From Streptomyces griseoviridis (GTDB lineage: Bacteria; Actinomycetota; Actinomycetes; Streptomycetales; Streptomycetaceae), in assembly GCF_005222485.1 (NCBI RefSeq), contig NZ_CP029078.1:7565501-7629500 (forward strand): a stretch of DNA of 64,000 nt. The letters run 5' to 3'. This document shows, piece after piece, positions 36,600 to 46,131 of the stretch (the stretch's first letter is position 1; each line of letters starts with the position of its first letter). The notes beneath the pieces were generated by a model, which did no database searches, had not been told where the DNA came from, and was given only the letters and a program-made list of their open reading frames with translations. The position numbers and the translations under genes were made by a program.

Positions 36600-37598
36600 A
36601 TGACGCGACGACTTGCCGAGGTAGCGAAGAAGGTCGGGGTCTCCGAGGCCACGGTCAGCCGGGTGCTCAACGGCAAGCCCGGGGTCTCCGCCGCCACCCG
36701 GCAATCCGTGTTGAGCGCCCTCGACGTGCTCGGCTACGAGCGCCCCACCCAGCTGCGCGGCGAACGCGCCCGGCTCGTCGGCCTGGTCCTGCCCGAGCTG
36801 CAGAACCCGATCTTCCCCGCCTTCGCCGACGTCATCGGCGGCGCCCTCGCCCAGCTCGGCCTCACCCCGGTGCTCTGCACCCAGACCAAGGGCGGGATCT
36901 CCGAGGCCGACTACGTGACGCTCCTGCTCCAGCAGCAGGTCTCCGGCGTGATCTTCGCCGGCGGTCTCTTCGCGCAGGCGGACGCGCCCCACGACCACTA
37001 CCGGCTGCTCGCCGAGCGCAACATCCCGGTGGTGCTGGTCAACGCGGCCATCGCCGACCTCGGCTTCCCGGCCGTCTCCTGCGACGACGCGGTGGCGGTC
37101 GAGCAGGCCTGGCGCCACCTCGCCTCGCTCGGCCACGAGCGGATCGGGCTGGTGCTCGGCCCCGCCGACCACGTGCCCTCGGCCCGCAAACTGGCCGCCG
37201 CGCGGGCCGTCGCGGGGGACATCCCCGACGACTGCGTGGTGCGCGCGATGTTCTCCATCGAGGGCGGTCACGCGGCGGCCGCCAAGCTCATCGACCGCGG
37301 TGTCACCGGGCTGATCTGCGCCAGCGACCCGCTCGCCCTCGGCGCGGTACGGGCCGCGCGCCGCAAGGGACTTGACGTCCCGTCACAGATCTCCGTGGTC
37401 GGCTACGACGACTCCGCGCTGATGAACTGCACCGAGCCCCCGCTGACCACCGTCAGGCAGCCCATCGAGTCCATGGGCAAGGCCGCCGTCGAGCTGCTCA
37501 ACGCGCAGATCGCGGGCAGCGCCGTCGCCGCCGACGAACTCCTCTTCGAACCGGAGCTGGTGGTCCGCGGATCGACCGCGCAAGTGCCGCGTTACTGA
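36600..37598 (+). CDS. LacI-family repressor of the alpha-glucoside operon
   Basis: A 332-residue repressor with N-terminal helix-turn-helix and hinge (RLAEVAKKVGVSEATVSRVL, then LDVLGYERPTQLR) and a periplasmic-binding-like sensor domain (GLVLPELQNPIFPAF; LICASDPLALGAVRAARRKG; SVVGYDDSALMNCTEPPLTT). It is close in style to MalR of streptomycetes and is followed by a maltose-type ABC importer, so the effector is probably an alpha-glucoside. ATG at 36600 is chosen because the helix-turn-helix begins immediately after it and the -10-like box suggests a leaderless transcript. Confidence 0.9.
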   Translation: MTRRLAEVAKKVGVSEATVSRVLNGKPGVSAATRQSVLSALDVLGYERPTQLRGERARLVGLVLPELQNPIFPAFADVIGGALAQLGLTPVLCTQTKGGISEADYVTLLLQQQVSGVIFAGGLFAQADAPHDHYRLLAERNIPVVLVNAAIADLGFPAVSCDDAVAVEQAWRHLASLGHERIGLVLGPADHVPSARKLAAARAVAGDIPDDCVVRAMFSIEGGHAAAAKLIDRGVTGLICASDPLALGAVRAARRKGLDVPSQISVVGYDDSALMNCTEPPLTTVRQPIESMGKAAVELLNAQIAGSAVAADELLFEPELVVRGSTAQVPRY

Positions 37599-37634
37599 GA
37601 TCCACTCTTCTGTCAAACAATTACAGATTCTGCG

Positions 37635-37657
37635 CGACATCTTGCGAAGAGATGTCG
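37635..37657. promoter_or_regulatory. palindromic operator upstream of the binding-protein gene
   Basis: CGACATCT-TGCGAAG-AGATGTCG, 8-base perfect arms around a core that includes CTTGCGAAG. The CTTGCG core recurs in the LacI gene's own promoter, so the same repressor probably binds both. Confidence 0.65.
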
Positions 37658-37708
37658 TCGGTGCTTGAGTGTGCGGCGCCCACCGCTCCTGCCCAGAGGG
37701 GTCCACCG

Positions 37709-39055
37709 ATGAGACACACCGGGATCCGCCGTACCGTCGTCGCGCTCAGCGTCTGTTCGCTCGCCCTCACCGCCGCAGGCTGCGGCTCGGGCGACGACTC
37801 GGCGAGCGGCAAGACCCGCATCACGGTCAACTGCATGCCGCCCAAGAGCGCCAAAGTCGACCGGAAGTTCTTCGAACAGGACATCGCGTCCTTCGAGAAG
37901 CAGAATCCGGACATCGACGTCGTCGCCCACGACGCGTTCCCCTGCCAGGACCCCAAGACGTTCGACGCCAAACTGGCAGGCGGCCAGATGGAGGACGTCT
38001 TCTACACGTACTTCACCGACGCCAAGCACGTCGTCGACATCAACCAGGCCGCCGATCTCACCTCCTACGTCAAGGAGTTGAAGAGTTACGACACCATCCA
38101 GCAGCAGCTGCGCGACATCTACACCGTGGACGGCAAGGTCTACGGCGTCCCGCGCACCGGCTACTCGATGGGCCTGATCTACAACCGCGCCCTCTTCGAG
38201 AAGGCGGGACTCGACCCCGACAAGCCCCCGACCACCTGGGAGGAGGTGCGCGCCGACGCCAAGAAGATCGCCGCGCTCGGCGGCGGCACCGTCGGCTACG
38301 CCGACTACAGCGCCCAGAACCAGGGGGGTTGGCACTTCACCGCCGAGATGTACTCCCAGGGCGGTGACGTCGTCAGCGCCGACGGCAAGAAGGCCACCGT
38401 CGACACCCCCGAGGGCAAGGCGGTCCTCCAGAACCTCCACGACATGCGCTGGAACGACGACTCGATGGGCAGCAAGCAGCTCCTCGTCATCAACGACGCC
38501 CAGCAGATGATGGGTTCGGGCAAGCTCGGCATGTACCTCTCCGCGCCGGACAACATCCCGATCCTGGTGAAGGAGAAGGGCGGCAACTACAAGGACCTGG
38601 CGCTCGCGCCGATGCCCGGCGGCAAGGGCACCCTCATCGGCGGCGACGGCTACATGTTCAACAAGCACGACACGCCCGCCCAGATCCGGGCCGGGCTGAA
38701 GTGGCTCGACCACATGTTCCTCAGCCCCGGCAAGGGCTTCCTCGGCGACTACGCCCGCGCCAAGGGCTCCGACGCGCCGGTCGGACTGCCCGAGCCGCGC
38801 CTGTTCACCGGCGCCGCAGACGCCAAGGACCAAGAGGTCAAGAAGGCCAACGCCAACGTCCCGGTGGAGAACTACCAGCCCTTCCTGGACGGCAACCAGA
38901 GCCTGGAGATGAAGATCGAGCCGCCCAACGCCCAGCAGATCTACTCCGTCCTCGACGGCACCGTCTCCGCCGTCCTCACCAAGAAGGACGCGAACATCGA
39001 CCAGCTCCTCAAGGAAGCGTCCGGCAAGATCGACAGCATCCTGGCCCGGAGCTGA
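37709..39055 (+). CDS. alpha-glucoside-binding lipoprotein of an ABC importer
   Basis: A 448-residue family 1 solute-binding protein with a lipoprotein signal ending at Cys25 (ALTAAGC). The mature part (YGVPRTGYSMGLIYNRALFEKAG, typical; LIGGDGYMFNKHDTPAQIRAGLKW) is that of MalE-like sugar binders. ATG 37709 has AGGGG about 8 bases upstream. First gene of the transport operon, followed by MalF- and MalG-type permeases and a GH13 enzyme. The sugar is inferred to be a maltose- or nigerose-type oligosaccharide from the flanking enzymes. Confidence 0.9.
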   Translation: MRHTGIRRTVVALSVCSLALTAAGCGSGDDSASGKTRITVNCMPPKSAKVDRKFFEQDIASFEKQNPDIDVVAHDAFPCQDPKTFDAKLAGGQMEDVFYTYFTDAKHVVDINQAADLTSYVKELKSYDTIQQQLRDIYTVDGKVYGVPRTGYSMGLIYNRALFEKAGLDPDKPPTTWEEVRADAKKIAALGGGTVGYADYSAQNQGGWHFTAEMYSQGGDVVSADGKKATVDTPEGKAVLQNLHDMRWNDDSMGSKQLLVINDAQQMMGSGKLGMYLSAPDNIPILVKEKGGNYKDLALAPMPGGKGTLIGGDGYMFNKHDTPAQIRAGLKWLDHMFLSPGKGFLGDYARAKGSDAPVGLPEPRLFTGAADAKDQEVKKANANVPVENYQPFLDGNQSLEMKIEPPNAQQIYSVLDGTVSAVLTKKDANIDQLLKEASGKIDSILARS

Positions 39056-39061
39056 CCCGAC

Positions 39062-40018
39062 ATGACGAAGACCACCGCAGCGCGGCGGCCCGTCGAGGCG
39101 GTCGCCGTGCGCCCGGTGAAGGCGCCGCCGCCGGCCGGGGGCCGGTGGCGGCGCCGCCTCGCCGAACAGGCCCGCGCCTACGCCTTCCTCGTCGGCGGAC
39201 TGATCTGCTTCGCGCTGTTCTCCTGGTACCCGGCGATCCGCGCCGTCGTGATCGCCTTCCAGAAGTACACGCCGGGCTCGTCCCCCGAGTGGGTCGGCAC
39301 CGCCAACTTCACCCGCGTCTGGCACGACCCCGAGTTCACCGCGGCCTGGCGCAACACCCTCACCTTCACGGTGCTCGCCCTGCTGCTCGGCTTCGCCGTC
39401 CCGTTCGTGCTGGCCCTGGTGCTGAACGAACTCCGGCACGCCAAGGCGTTCTTCCGGGTCGTCGTCTACCTGCCGGTGATGATCCCGCCGGTGGTCAGCG
39501 CCCTGCTCTGGAAGTGGTTCTACGATCCGGGGGCGGGCCTCGCCAACGAGGCGCTGCGCTTCCTGCACCTGCCCACCTCGAACTGGTCGAACGGCGCCGA
39601 CACCGCCCTGGTCTCGCTGGTGATCGTGGCGACCTGGGCCAACATGGGCGGCACCGTGCTGATCTACCTCGCCGCCCTCCAGTCGATCCCCGGCGAGCTG
39701 TACGAGGCGGCCGAACTGGACGGCGCCAGCCTGCTCCAGCGGGTCCGCCATGTCACGGTCCCGCAGACCAGGTTCGTCATCCTGATGCTGATGCTCCTTC
39801 AGATCATCGCCACCATGCAGGTGTTCACCGAACCGTTCGTCATCACCGGCGGCGGACCGGAGAACGCCACGGTCACCGTGCTCTACCTGATCTACAAATA
39901 CGCCTTCCTCTACAACGACTTCGGCGGCGCCTGCGCGCTCAGCGTGATGCTGCTCGTGCTGCTCGGCGCCTTCGCCGCCCTCTATCTGCGGCTCACCAGG
40001 TCCGGGGAGGACGTATGA
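39062..40018 (+). CDS. sugar ABC transporter permease (MalF type)
   Basis: A 318-residue membrane protein with a basic ~35-residue N terminus and six predicted transmembrane helices. The EAA loop is GELYEAAELDGASLLQRVRH. Starts six bases after the binding-protein stop. Energised presumably by a shared MsiK ATPase, as no ATPase gene is present. Confidence 0.93.
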   Translation: MTKTTAARRPVEAVAVRPVKAPPPAGGRWRRRLAEQARAYAFLVGGLICFALFSWYPAIRAVVIAFQKYTPGSSPEWVGTANFTRVWHDPEFTAAWRNTLTFTVLALLLGFAVPFVLALVLNELRHAKAFFRVVVYLPVMIPPVVSALLWKWFYDPGAGLANEALRFLHLPTSNWSNGADTALVSLVIVATWANMGGTVLIYLAALQSIPGELYEAAELDGASLLQRVRHVTVPQTRFVILMLMLLQIIATMQVFTEPFVITGGGPENATVTVLYLIYKYAFLYNDFGGACALSVMLLVLLGAFAALYLRLTRSGEDV

Positions 40019-40890
40019 GCACCCGTACCCTCGTCTCCCCGGCGACGCTGGCCCGCCCGCGCGGACGGGCCGTCTACTGGACGGTGTTCACCGGCATCGT
40101 CGTCCTCTTCGCGCTGGCCTTCCTCTTCCCGGTCTACTGGATGGTGTCCGGCGCGATGAAGTCGCCGGACGAGATCGCGCGGACCCCGCCGACCCTCGTC
40201 CCGCACGACTGGCACCTCGGCGGCTACACCGACGCCTGGGACCTGATGCAGCTCCCGGAGCACCTGTGGAACACGGTGGTCCAGGCGGCCGGAGCCTGGC
40301 TGTTCCAGCTGGTGCTGTGCACGGCCGCCGCCTACGCCCTGTCCAAGCTGCGGCCCGCGTTCGGCAAGGTGCTGCTCGGCGGCATCCTCGCCACCCTGAT
40401 GGTCCCGGCGCAGGCCCTCGTCGTCCCCAAGTACCTGACCGTGGCGGACCTTCCGCTGATCCATGTCAGCCTGCTCAACGACCCGCTCGGCATCTGGCTG
40501 CCGGCCGTCGCGAACGCCTTCAACCTGTATCTCCTCAAGCGGTTCTTCGACCAGATCCCGCGCGATGTGCTGGAGGCCGCCGAGATCGACGGCGCCGGCC
40601 CGCTCCGGGTGCTGTGGTCGATCGTGCTGCCGATGTCACGGCCGGTGCTCGGGGTCGTCTCGATCTTCGCGCTGGTCGCCGTCTGGCAGGACTTCCTGTG
40701 GCCGCTGATGGTCTTCTCCGACACCGACAAGCAGCCGATCAGCGTCGCCCTCGTGCAGCTCTCGCAGAACATCCAACTGACCGTGCTGATCGCCGCGATG
40801 GTGATCGCCAGCATCCCCATGGTCGTGATGTTCCTGGTCTTCCAGCGGCACATCATCGCCGGGATCAGCGCGGGCAGCACCAAGGGCTGA
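40015..40890 (+). CDS. sugar ABC transporter permease (MalG type)
   Basis: A 291-residue inner-membrane permease, EAA loop RDVLEAAEIDGAGPLRVLWS. The ATG overlaps the MalF-type stop (ATGA) with GGGGAGGA upstream, so the two permease subunits are made stoichiometrically. Ends 33 bases before the GH13 gene. Confidence 0.93.
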   Translation: MSTRTLVSPATLARPRGRAVYWTVFTGIVVLFALAFLFPVYWMVSGAMKSPDEIARTPPTLVPHDWHLGGYTDAWDLMQLPEHLWNTVVQAAGAWLFQLVLCTAAAYALSKLRPAFGKVLLGGILATLMVPAQALVVPKYLTVADLPLIHVSLLNDPLGIWLPAVANAFNLYLLKRFFDQIPRDVLEAAEIDGAGPLRVLWSIVLPMSRPVLGVVSIFALVAVWQDFLWPLMVFSDTDKQPISVALVQLSQNIQLTVLIAAMVIASIPMVVMFLVFQRHIIAGISAGSTKG

Positions 40891-40923
40891 CGCGCCCTCC
40901 TTCCGAACAGAAAGGCAGGCACC

Positions 40924-42525
40924 GTGGGACAGCCCACCCATGCCAAGCCGGAGTGGTGGCGCTCCGCCGTCATCTACCAGGTCTACGTCCGCAGCTTCGC
41001 CGACGGCGACGGCGACGGCACCGGCGACCTCGCGGGCGTCCGGGCGCGACTGCCCTACCTCGCCGAACTCGGCGTGGACGCCCTGTGGTTCAACCCCTGG
41101 TACCTGTCCCCGCTCAAGGACGGCGGCTACGACGTCGCCGACTACCGCACCATCGACCCGGCGTTCGGCACCCTCGCCGAAGCCGAGAAACTGATCGCGG
41201 AGGCCCGCGAGCTGGGCATCCGCACGATCGTCGACATCGTCCCCAACCACGTCTCCGACCAGCACCCGTGGTTCAGGGCGGCGTTGGCGGCCGGTCCCGG
41301 CAGTCCCGAGCGGGACCTCTTCCACTTCAGGCCCGGTCGCGGGGAGCACGGCGAACTCCCGCCCAACGACTGGCCGTCGCAGTTCGTCGGCTCCACCGAG
41401 CCGGTGTGGACCCGGCTGCCCGACGGCGACTGGTACCTCCACCTGTTCACGCCCGAGCAGCCCGATCTCAACTGGGACCATCCGGCGGTCCGCCAGGAGC
41501 ACGAGGACATCCTGCGGTTCTGGTTCGAACGCGGGGTCGCCGGCGTCCGCATCGACTCCGCCGCCCTGCTCGCCAAGGACCCCGACCTCCCGGACTTCGT
41601 CGAGGGCCGCGACCCGAACCCGTTCGTCGACCGCGACGAACTCCACGACATCTACCGCGCCTGGCGGGCGGTCGCCGACGAGCACGACGGCGTCTTCGTC
41701 GGCGAGGTCTGGCTGCCCGACACCGAGCGCTTCGCCCGCTACCTGCGCCCCGACGAACTCCACACCGCCTTCAACTTCGCCTTCCTGTCCTGTCCTTGGG
41801 ACGCCGAGCGGCTGCGGACGTCGATCGACGCCACGCTCGCCGAGCACGCGCCGGTGGGCGCCCCCGCCACCTGGGTGCTCTGCAATCACGACGTCACCCG
41901 CACGGTGACCCGCTACGGCCGCGCCGACACCGGCTTCGACTTCGCGGCGAAGGCGTTCGGCACCCCGACCGACCTCGCCCTCGGCACCCGCAGGGCCCGC
42001 GCCGCCGCCCTGCTGTCGCTGGCCCTGCCCGGCGCCGTCTACGTCTACCAGGGCGAGGAGCTCGGCCTGCCGGAGGCGGACATCCCGCGCGACCGCATCG
42101 AGGACCCGATGTACTTCCGTTCCGGCGGCACCGACCCCGGACGCGACGGCTGCCGGGTCCCGCTGCCCTGGACGGCCGAGGCACCGCACGCGGGCTTCGG
42201 CGCGGGCGAGGAACCGTGGCTGCCGCAGCCGGCCGGCTGGGCGGCGTACGCGGCGGACCGGCAGGTCGCGGACCCGGACTCGATGCTAACCCTCTACCGC
42301 GAGGCGATCAGGCTGCGGCCCGCCCTCGGTGACGGACCGCTCGGCTGGCTCCCGGCCCCCGACGGCGTCCTCGCCTTCCGCCGCGCGGACGGCGCCGTCT
42401 GCGCGGTCAACCTGGCGGACGCCCCGGCCGACCTCCCCGCCCACACCGAACTCCTGCTCGGCAGCGGCCCCTTGGACGCCGAGGGACGGCTGCCGAAGGA
42501 CACCGCGGTCTGGCTGCGCCCCTGA
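40924..42525 (+). CDS. GH13 alpha-glucosidase/oligo-glucosidase
   Basis: A 533-residue cytoplasmic alpha-glucosidase. Catalytic residues fit the GH13 pattern: Asp211 in GVRIDSA, Glu261 in FVGEVW and Asp323 in CNHDVTR. Region I DIVPNHVSDQHPW is conserved. No signal peptide, so it cleaves imported oligosaccharides. GTG start with AGAAAGG just upstream. As the last gene of the importer operon it likely releases glucose from maltose, isomaltose or nigerose-type sugars; family alone does not settle the linkage. Confidence 0.93.
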   Translation: MGQPTHAKPEWWRSAVIYQVYVRSFADGDGDGTGDLAGVRARLPYLAELGVDALWFNPWYLSPLKDGGYDVADYRTIDPAFGTLAEAEKLIAEARELGIRTIVDIVPNHVSDQHPWFRAALAAGPGSPERDLFHFRPGRGEHGELPPNDWPSQFVGSTEPVWTRLPDGDWYLHLFTPEQPDLNWDHPAVRQEHEDILRFWFERGVAGVRIDSAALLAKDPDLPDFVEGRDPNPFVDRDELHDIYRAWRAVADEHDGVFVGEVWLPDTERFARYLRPDELHTAFNFAFLSCPWDAERLRTSIDATLAEHAPVGAPATWVLCNHDVTRTVTRYGRADTGFDFAAKAFGTPTDLALGTRRARAAALLSLALPGAVYVYQGEELGLPEADIPRDRIEDPMYFRSGGTDPGRDGCRVPLPWTAEAPHAGFGAGEEPWLPQPAGWAAYAADRQVADPDSMLTLYREAIRLRPALGDGPLGWLPAPDGVLAFRRADGAVCAVNLADAPADLPAHTELLLGSGPLDAEGRLPKDTAVWLRP

Positions 42526-42658
42526 CCTCGCGGCCGGACCGCGGCCACCTCGCGACGCCGTCGGCACCAGCCGGCGGCCCGCTTCCCCCGCACCCGACCA
42601 CCCCACCCTCCCCGCACCCACCCAGCTATCCCCGCACCCCCCACGAAGGGATCAGCAC

Positions 42659-44815
42659 ATGCACAGGACTGTCAGGGGCATGCCCGCGGCGATGGTCGTC
42701 GCCCTCTCCGCCGGCCTGCTCACCGTGTCCGCCCCCGCCGCCCACGCCGCCGCGGGCGCCACCCTGCCCTTCACCTCCGTCGAGGCCGAGTCGGCGACCA
42801 CCACCGGCACCAGGATCGGCCCCGACTACACCCAGGGCACCCTCGCCTCCGAGGCGTCCGGCCGCCAGGCGGTCCGTATCACCTCGGGCCAGCGCGTCGA
42901 GTTCACCGTGCCGCGCGCGGCCAACGCCGTGAACGTCTCCTACAGCGTCCCGGACGGCCAGTCCGGCTCCCTCGACGTGTACGTCAACGGCCAGAAGATC
43001 GCCAAGACCCTCGCCGTCACCTCCAAGTACTCCTACGTCGACACCAGTTGGATCGCCGGCGCCAAGACCCACCACTTCTTCGACAACGCCCGGCTGCTGC
43101 TCGGCCAGAACGTCCAGGCGGGCGACAAGGTCGCCTTCCAGTCGACCGGCACCCAGGTCACCGTCGACGTCGCCGACTTCGAGCAGGTCGCCGCAGCGAC
43201 CGCGCAGCCCGCCGGATCGGTCTCCGTCACCTCCAAGGGCGCCGACCCCAGCGGCGGCGGCGACTCCACCCAGGCCTTCCGCGACGCCATCTCCGCCGCC
43301 CAGGGCGGGGTGGTGTGGATACCGCCGGGCGAGTACCGGCTCACCTCGTCGCTCAGCGGAGTGCAGAACGTGACGCTCCAGGGCGCGGGCAACTGGTACT
43401 CCGTCCTGCGCACCTCCCGCTTCATCGACCAGAGCAGCTCCGCGGGCGCCGTCCGAATCAAGGACTTCGCGGTCCTCGGCGAGGTCACCGAACGCGTCGA
43501 CTCCAGCCCCGACAACTTCGTCAACGGCTCGCTCGGGCCGAACAGTTCGGTGTCGGGCATGTGGATCCAGCACCTCAAGGTCGGCCTCTGGCTGACCGGC
43601 AACAACGACAACCTGGTCGTCGAGAACAACCGCATCCTCGACACCACCGCCGACGGCCTCAACCTCAACGGCAACGCGCGCGGCGTCCGCGTCAGCAACA
43701 ACTTCCTGCGCAACCAGGGCGACGACTCCCTCGCCATGTGGTCGCTGTACGCCGCCGACACCGACAGCAGCTTCGTCAACAACACCGTCTCGCAGCCCAA
43801 CCTCGCCAACGGCATCGCCGTCTACGGCGGCACGAACATCTCCGTCAAGAACAACCTGATCTCCGACACCAACGCCCTCGGCAGCGGCATCGCCATCTCC
43901 AACCAGAAGTTCGCCGACCCGTTCTCGCCGCTCGCCGGCACCATCACCGTCGACGGCAACACCCTGGTGCGCACCGGCGCGATCAACCCCAACTGGGGCC
44001 ACCCGATGGGCGCCCTGCGCGTCGACTCCTACGACAGCGCCATCAACGCCACCGTCAACATCACCAACACGACCGTCACCGACAGCCCGTACAGCGCCTT
44101 CGAGTTCGTCTCCGGCGGCGGCCAGGGCTACCCGGTCCGCAACGTCACCGTGGACGGCGCGACCGTGCGCAACACCGGGACCGTCGTCGTCCAGGCCGAG
44201 GCCCAGGGCGCGGCCACCGTGCGCAATGTCACCGCCACCTCGGTCGGTGCGGCGGGCGTCTACAACTGCCCTTACCCGAGCGGCACCTTCGCGCTCACCG
44301 ACGGCGGCGGCAACTCCGGCTGGAGCAGCACCTGGTCGAACTGCTCCAGCTGGCCGCAGCCCGGCCAGAGCAACCCCGACCCGGACCCGGCCCGCAACCT
44401 CGCCAAGGGCCGCCCGGCCACCGCGACCGGCTCGCAGGACGTCTACACACCGGCCAGGGCGGTCGACGGCGACGCCACCTCCTACTGGGAGTCGGCCAAC
44501 AACGCGTTCCCGCAGGCCCTGACGGTCGACCTGGGCTCCTCGTACGCGGTGCGCCGACTGGTCCTGAAGCTGCCCCCGGCCACGGCCTGGGGCGCCCGCA
44601 CCCAGACCGTCACCGTCCTGGGCAGCACCGACGGCTCGACCTGGGCGACGGTCGTCGGCGCGACCGGCTACCGGTTCGATCCGGCCACCGGCAACACCGC
44701 CACCGTCACCCTGCCCGCGAGCACGAACCTGCGCCACCTGCGCCTGTCGGTGAGCGCCAACACCGCGTGGCCGGCGGCCCAGTTCAGCGAGGTGGAGGCG
44801 TATCTGACGTCGTGA
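42659..44815 (+). CDS. secreted GH87-like alpha-1,3-glucanase/mycodextranase with two binding modules
   Basis: A 718-residue exported protein. Signal peptide at 1-31; residues ~35-180 form a CBM35/CBM6-like module (FTSVEAESATTTGTRIGPDY); ~185-560 a right-handed beta-helix; ~575-718 an F5/8-type (CBM32) domain starting ARNLAKGRPATATGS. In the beta-helix, Asp332 (TADGLNL) and the pair Asp355-Asp356 (NQGDDSLAMWS) have the spacing of the three catalytic Asp residues I recall for GH87 alpha-1,3-glucanases. It would attack fungal alpha-1,3-glucan or nigeran, supplying sugars for the upstream importer and GH13 enzyme. ATG 42659 has GAAGGG upstream. A pectate-lyase-like role is less likely. Confidence 0.78.
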   Translation: MHRTVRGMPAAMVVALSAGLLTVSAPAAHAAAGATLPFTSVEAESATTTGTRIGPDYTQGTLASEASGRQAVRITSGQRVEFTVPRAANAVNVSYSVPDGQSGSLDVYVNGQKIAKTLAVTSKYSYVDTSWIAGAKTHHFFDNARLLLGQNVQAGDKVAFQSTGTQVTVDVADFEQVAAATAQPAGSVSVTSKGADPSGGGDSTQAFRDAISAAQGGVVWIPPGEYRLTSSLSGVQNVTLQGAGNWYSVLRTSRFIDQSSSAGAVRIKDFAVLGEVTERVDSSPDNFVNGSLGPNSSVSGMWIQHLKVGLWLTGNNDNLVVENNRILDTTADGLNLNGNARGVRVSNNFLRNQGDDSLAMWSLYAADTDSSFVNNTVSQPNLANGIAVYGGTNISVKNNLISDTNALGSGIAISNQKFADPFSPLAGTITVDGNTLVRTGAINPNWGHPMGALRVDSYDSAINATVNITNTTVTDSPYSAFEFVSGGGQGYPVRNVTVDGATVRNTGTVVVQAEAQGAATVRNVTATSVGAAGVYNCPYPSGTFALTDGGGNSGWSSTWSNCSSWPQPGQSNPDPDPARNLAKGRPATATGSQDVYTPARAVDGDATSYWESANNAFPQALTVDLGSSYAVRRLVLKLPPATAWGARTQTVTVLGSTDGSTWATVVGATGYRFDPATGNTATVTLPASTNLRHLRLSVSANTAWPAAQFSEVEAYLTS

Positions 44816-45341
44816 CGACGGGGACAGGGACCGGCGTCAGCCACCGGTCGAGCGCCGGACGGCCTCGACCACCCGCTCCGCCCCGTTCTCCGCCGCCGGA
44901 GCGGAAGGGGATCGGTTCGGTGGCGGCGCCGGAGCCGGCGAGCCGTCGCGCCCGGAACGGCCGCGGCCACTGGGCGAGAGCAGCCTGGCCCTGTCGTGAA
45001 GGACTCGTCCCGGGGGAGAGGGGTGTCGGGTCGGGCTCGACCGGTCGCGGCCGGAAAGCGGTGAATGGCCGAGAAGCTCCCGGACGCCGTCCGTGCGGGC
45101 ACTGGTCCGGACCATGCGCTTCGCGCCAATATCATCCCCGCGCACCCCGCGGCGGACCGGCGCCCACCGCCCCGCGGGACCGACCCGTCGAACCTCGGTC
45201 ACGTGCGGATATGGCGTCCCTTTCGGGCTTTCATCATTTCATTGCACGACCTTCACCCGGTGCGCACTTTCGGTCACGTGACGTGGTGGACATGTCACCG
45301 AGGGGAGACGGCCGGGTTCGCCGCTGCCTAGCCTCCCGGCC
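44816..45341. other. 525-base gap, no convincing gene
   Basis: A minus-strand frame at about 44837-45202 ends in gene-like sequence (AENGAERVVEAVRRSTGG) but its start half is Arg/Pro-rich and lacks a ribosome site, so it may be a decayed gene end. Near 45260-45310 GGTCACGTGACGTGG could belong to the promoter of the downstream secreted-protein gene. Confidence 0.4.
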
Positions 45342-45869
45342 ATGCGATCACCACTGATGAGACGTTTCGGCCTCGGTGCCGTCCTCGCCCTCGCCCTCGC
45401 CCTGTTCGGCCTGGCCCCGACCGCGAGCGCGGCCGACCCGGCCCCCGCCGAGCTGACCTTCGCCACCGACAGCGCCACCACCACGCCCGGCGGCACGGTG
45501 AACCTGTCGATGACCATCACCAACAACAAGACCTACGACATCTGGTTCGTCTACCAGACGATCGACCCGACGTACCTCACCACCCAGCGCCCCGACCTGA
45601 AGTACAGCTTCACCGGGTGCAGCCTCGCCACCGCCGCCGGCGCCACCCCCTGTTCCGGCACCGGCCCCGCCAACCTCGGCGGCAACTACGGCACGACCGT
45701 CCCGCCCGGCCAGAGCCGCACCGTCACCCTGAAGCTCACCGTCGCCGCCGACTCCGGCTGCAACGGCAACATCGGCTTCTACTCGTACTTCTACGCCGAG
45801 TTCAGCGACAGCTCGAACCTCAGCGGCGGCCCGGTCTACACCCCGGAGACGCGGGTCCTCTGCGCCTGA
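45342..45869 (+). CDS. small secreted protein, Ig-like, unknown function
   Basis: A 175-residue protein with a signal peptide (RRFGLGAVLALALALFGLA, cut near ASAADPA) and one beta-sandwich domain resembling DUF11/Ig-like folds (PGGTVNLSMTITNNKTYDIW). Four Cys after the signal could make disulphides. No Shine-Dalgarno is evident before the ATG. Function unknown. Confidence 0.75.
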   Translation: MRSPLMRRFGLGAVLALALALFGLAPTASAADPAPAELTFATDSATTTPGGTVNLSMTITNNKTYDIWFVYQTIDPTYLTTQRPDLKYSFTGCSLATAAGATPCSGTGPANLGGNYGTTVPPGQSRTVTLKLTVAADSGCNGNIGFYSYFYAEFSDSSNLSGGPVYTPETRVLCA

Positions 45870-45960
45870 CGGGCCGCCCGAAAGGGCTTCTGCCGTCAGC
45901 TGGTTGACCTGAAACGATCTATGAGCGGATCTTCGGCACGACCGGGACCGGCGACGCTCC

Positions 45961-45989
45961 CACCGGCGGGCCCCATGGGCCCGCCGGTG
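45961..45989. terminator. very strong 13-base-pair hairpin
   Basis: CACCGGCGGGCCC-CAT-GGGCCCGCCGGTG, a perfect hairpin 92 bases after the secreted-protein stop. It separates that gene from the polysaccharide cluster. Confidence 0.88.
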
Positions 45990-46111
45990 CGCCCCGCACG
46001 CCCCGGACCAGCGGGTGGACTCTCCAGGACATCGGACGACGTGCCGTGCCCCGGACGGAAAAATCAGCAATTGGGTTCCCTGCAAAGGCCGTTGGACACC
46101 TGCTCTTTTCC

Positions 46112-46131
46112 GTCATGTTTCGCGACATGAC
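46112..46131. promoter_or_regulatory. inverted repeat in the promoter region of the polysaccharide cluster
   Basis: GTCATGT-TTCGCG-ACATGAC, 7-base perfect arms, about 145 bases before the first cluster gene. Possible operator for the whole block; binding protein unknown. Confidence 0.5.

Noticed and set aside
44837..45202. 121-codon minus-strand frame after the GH87 gene
   Set aside because: Only its last ~20 residues look protein-like; no ribosome site or family, so not called as a gene.
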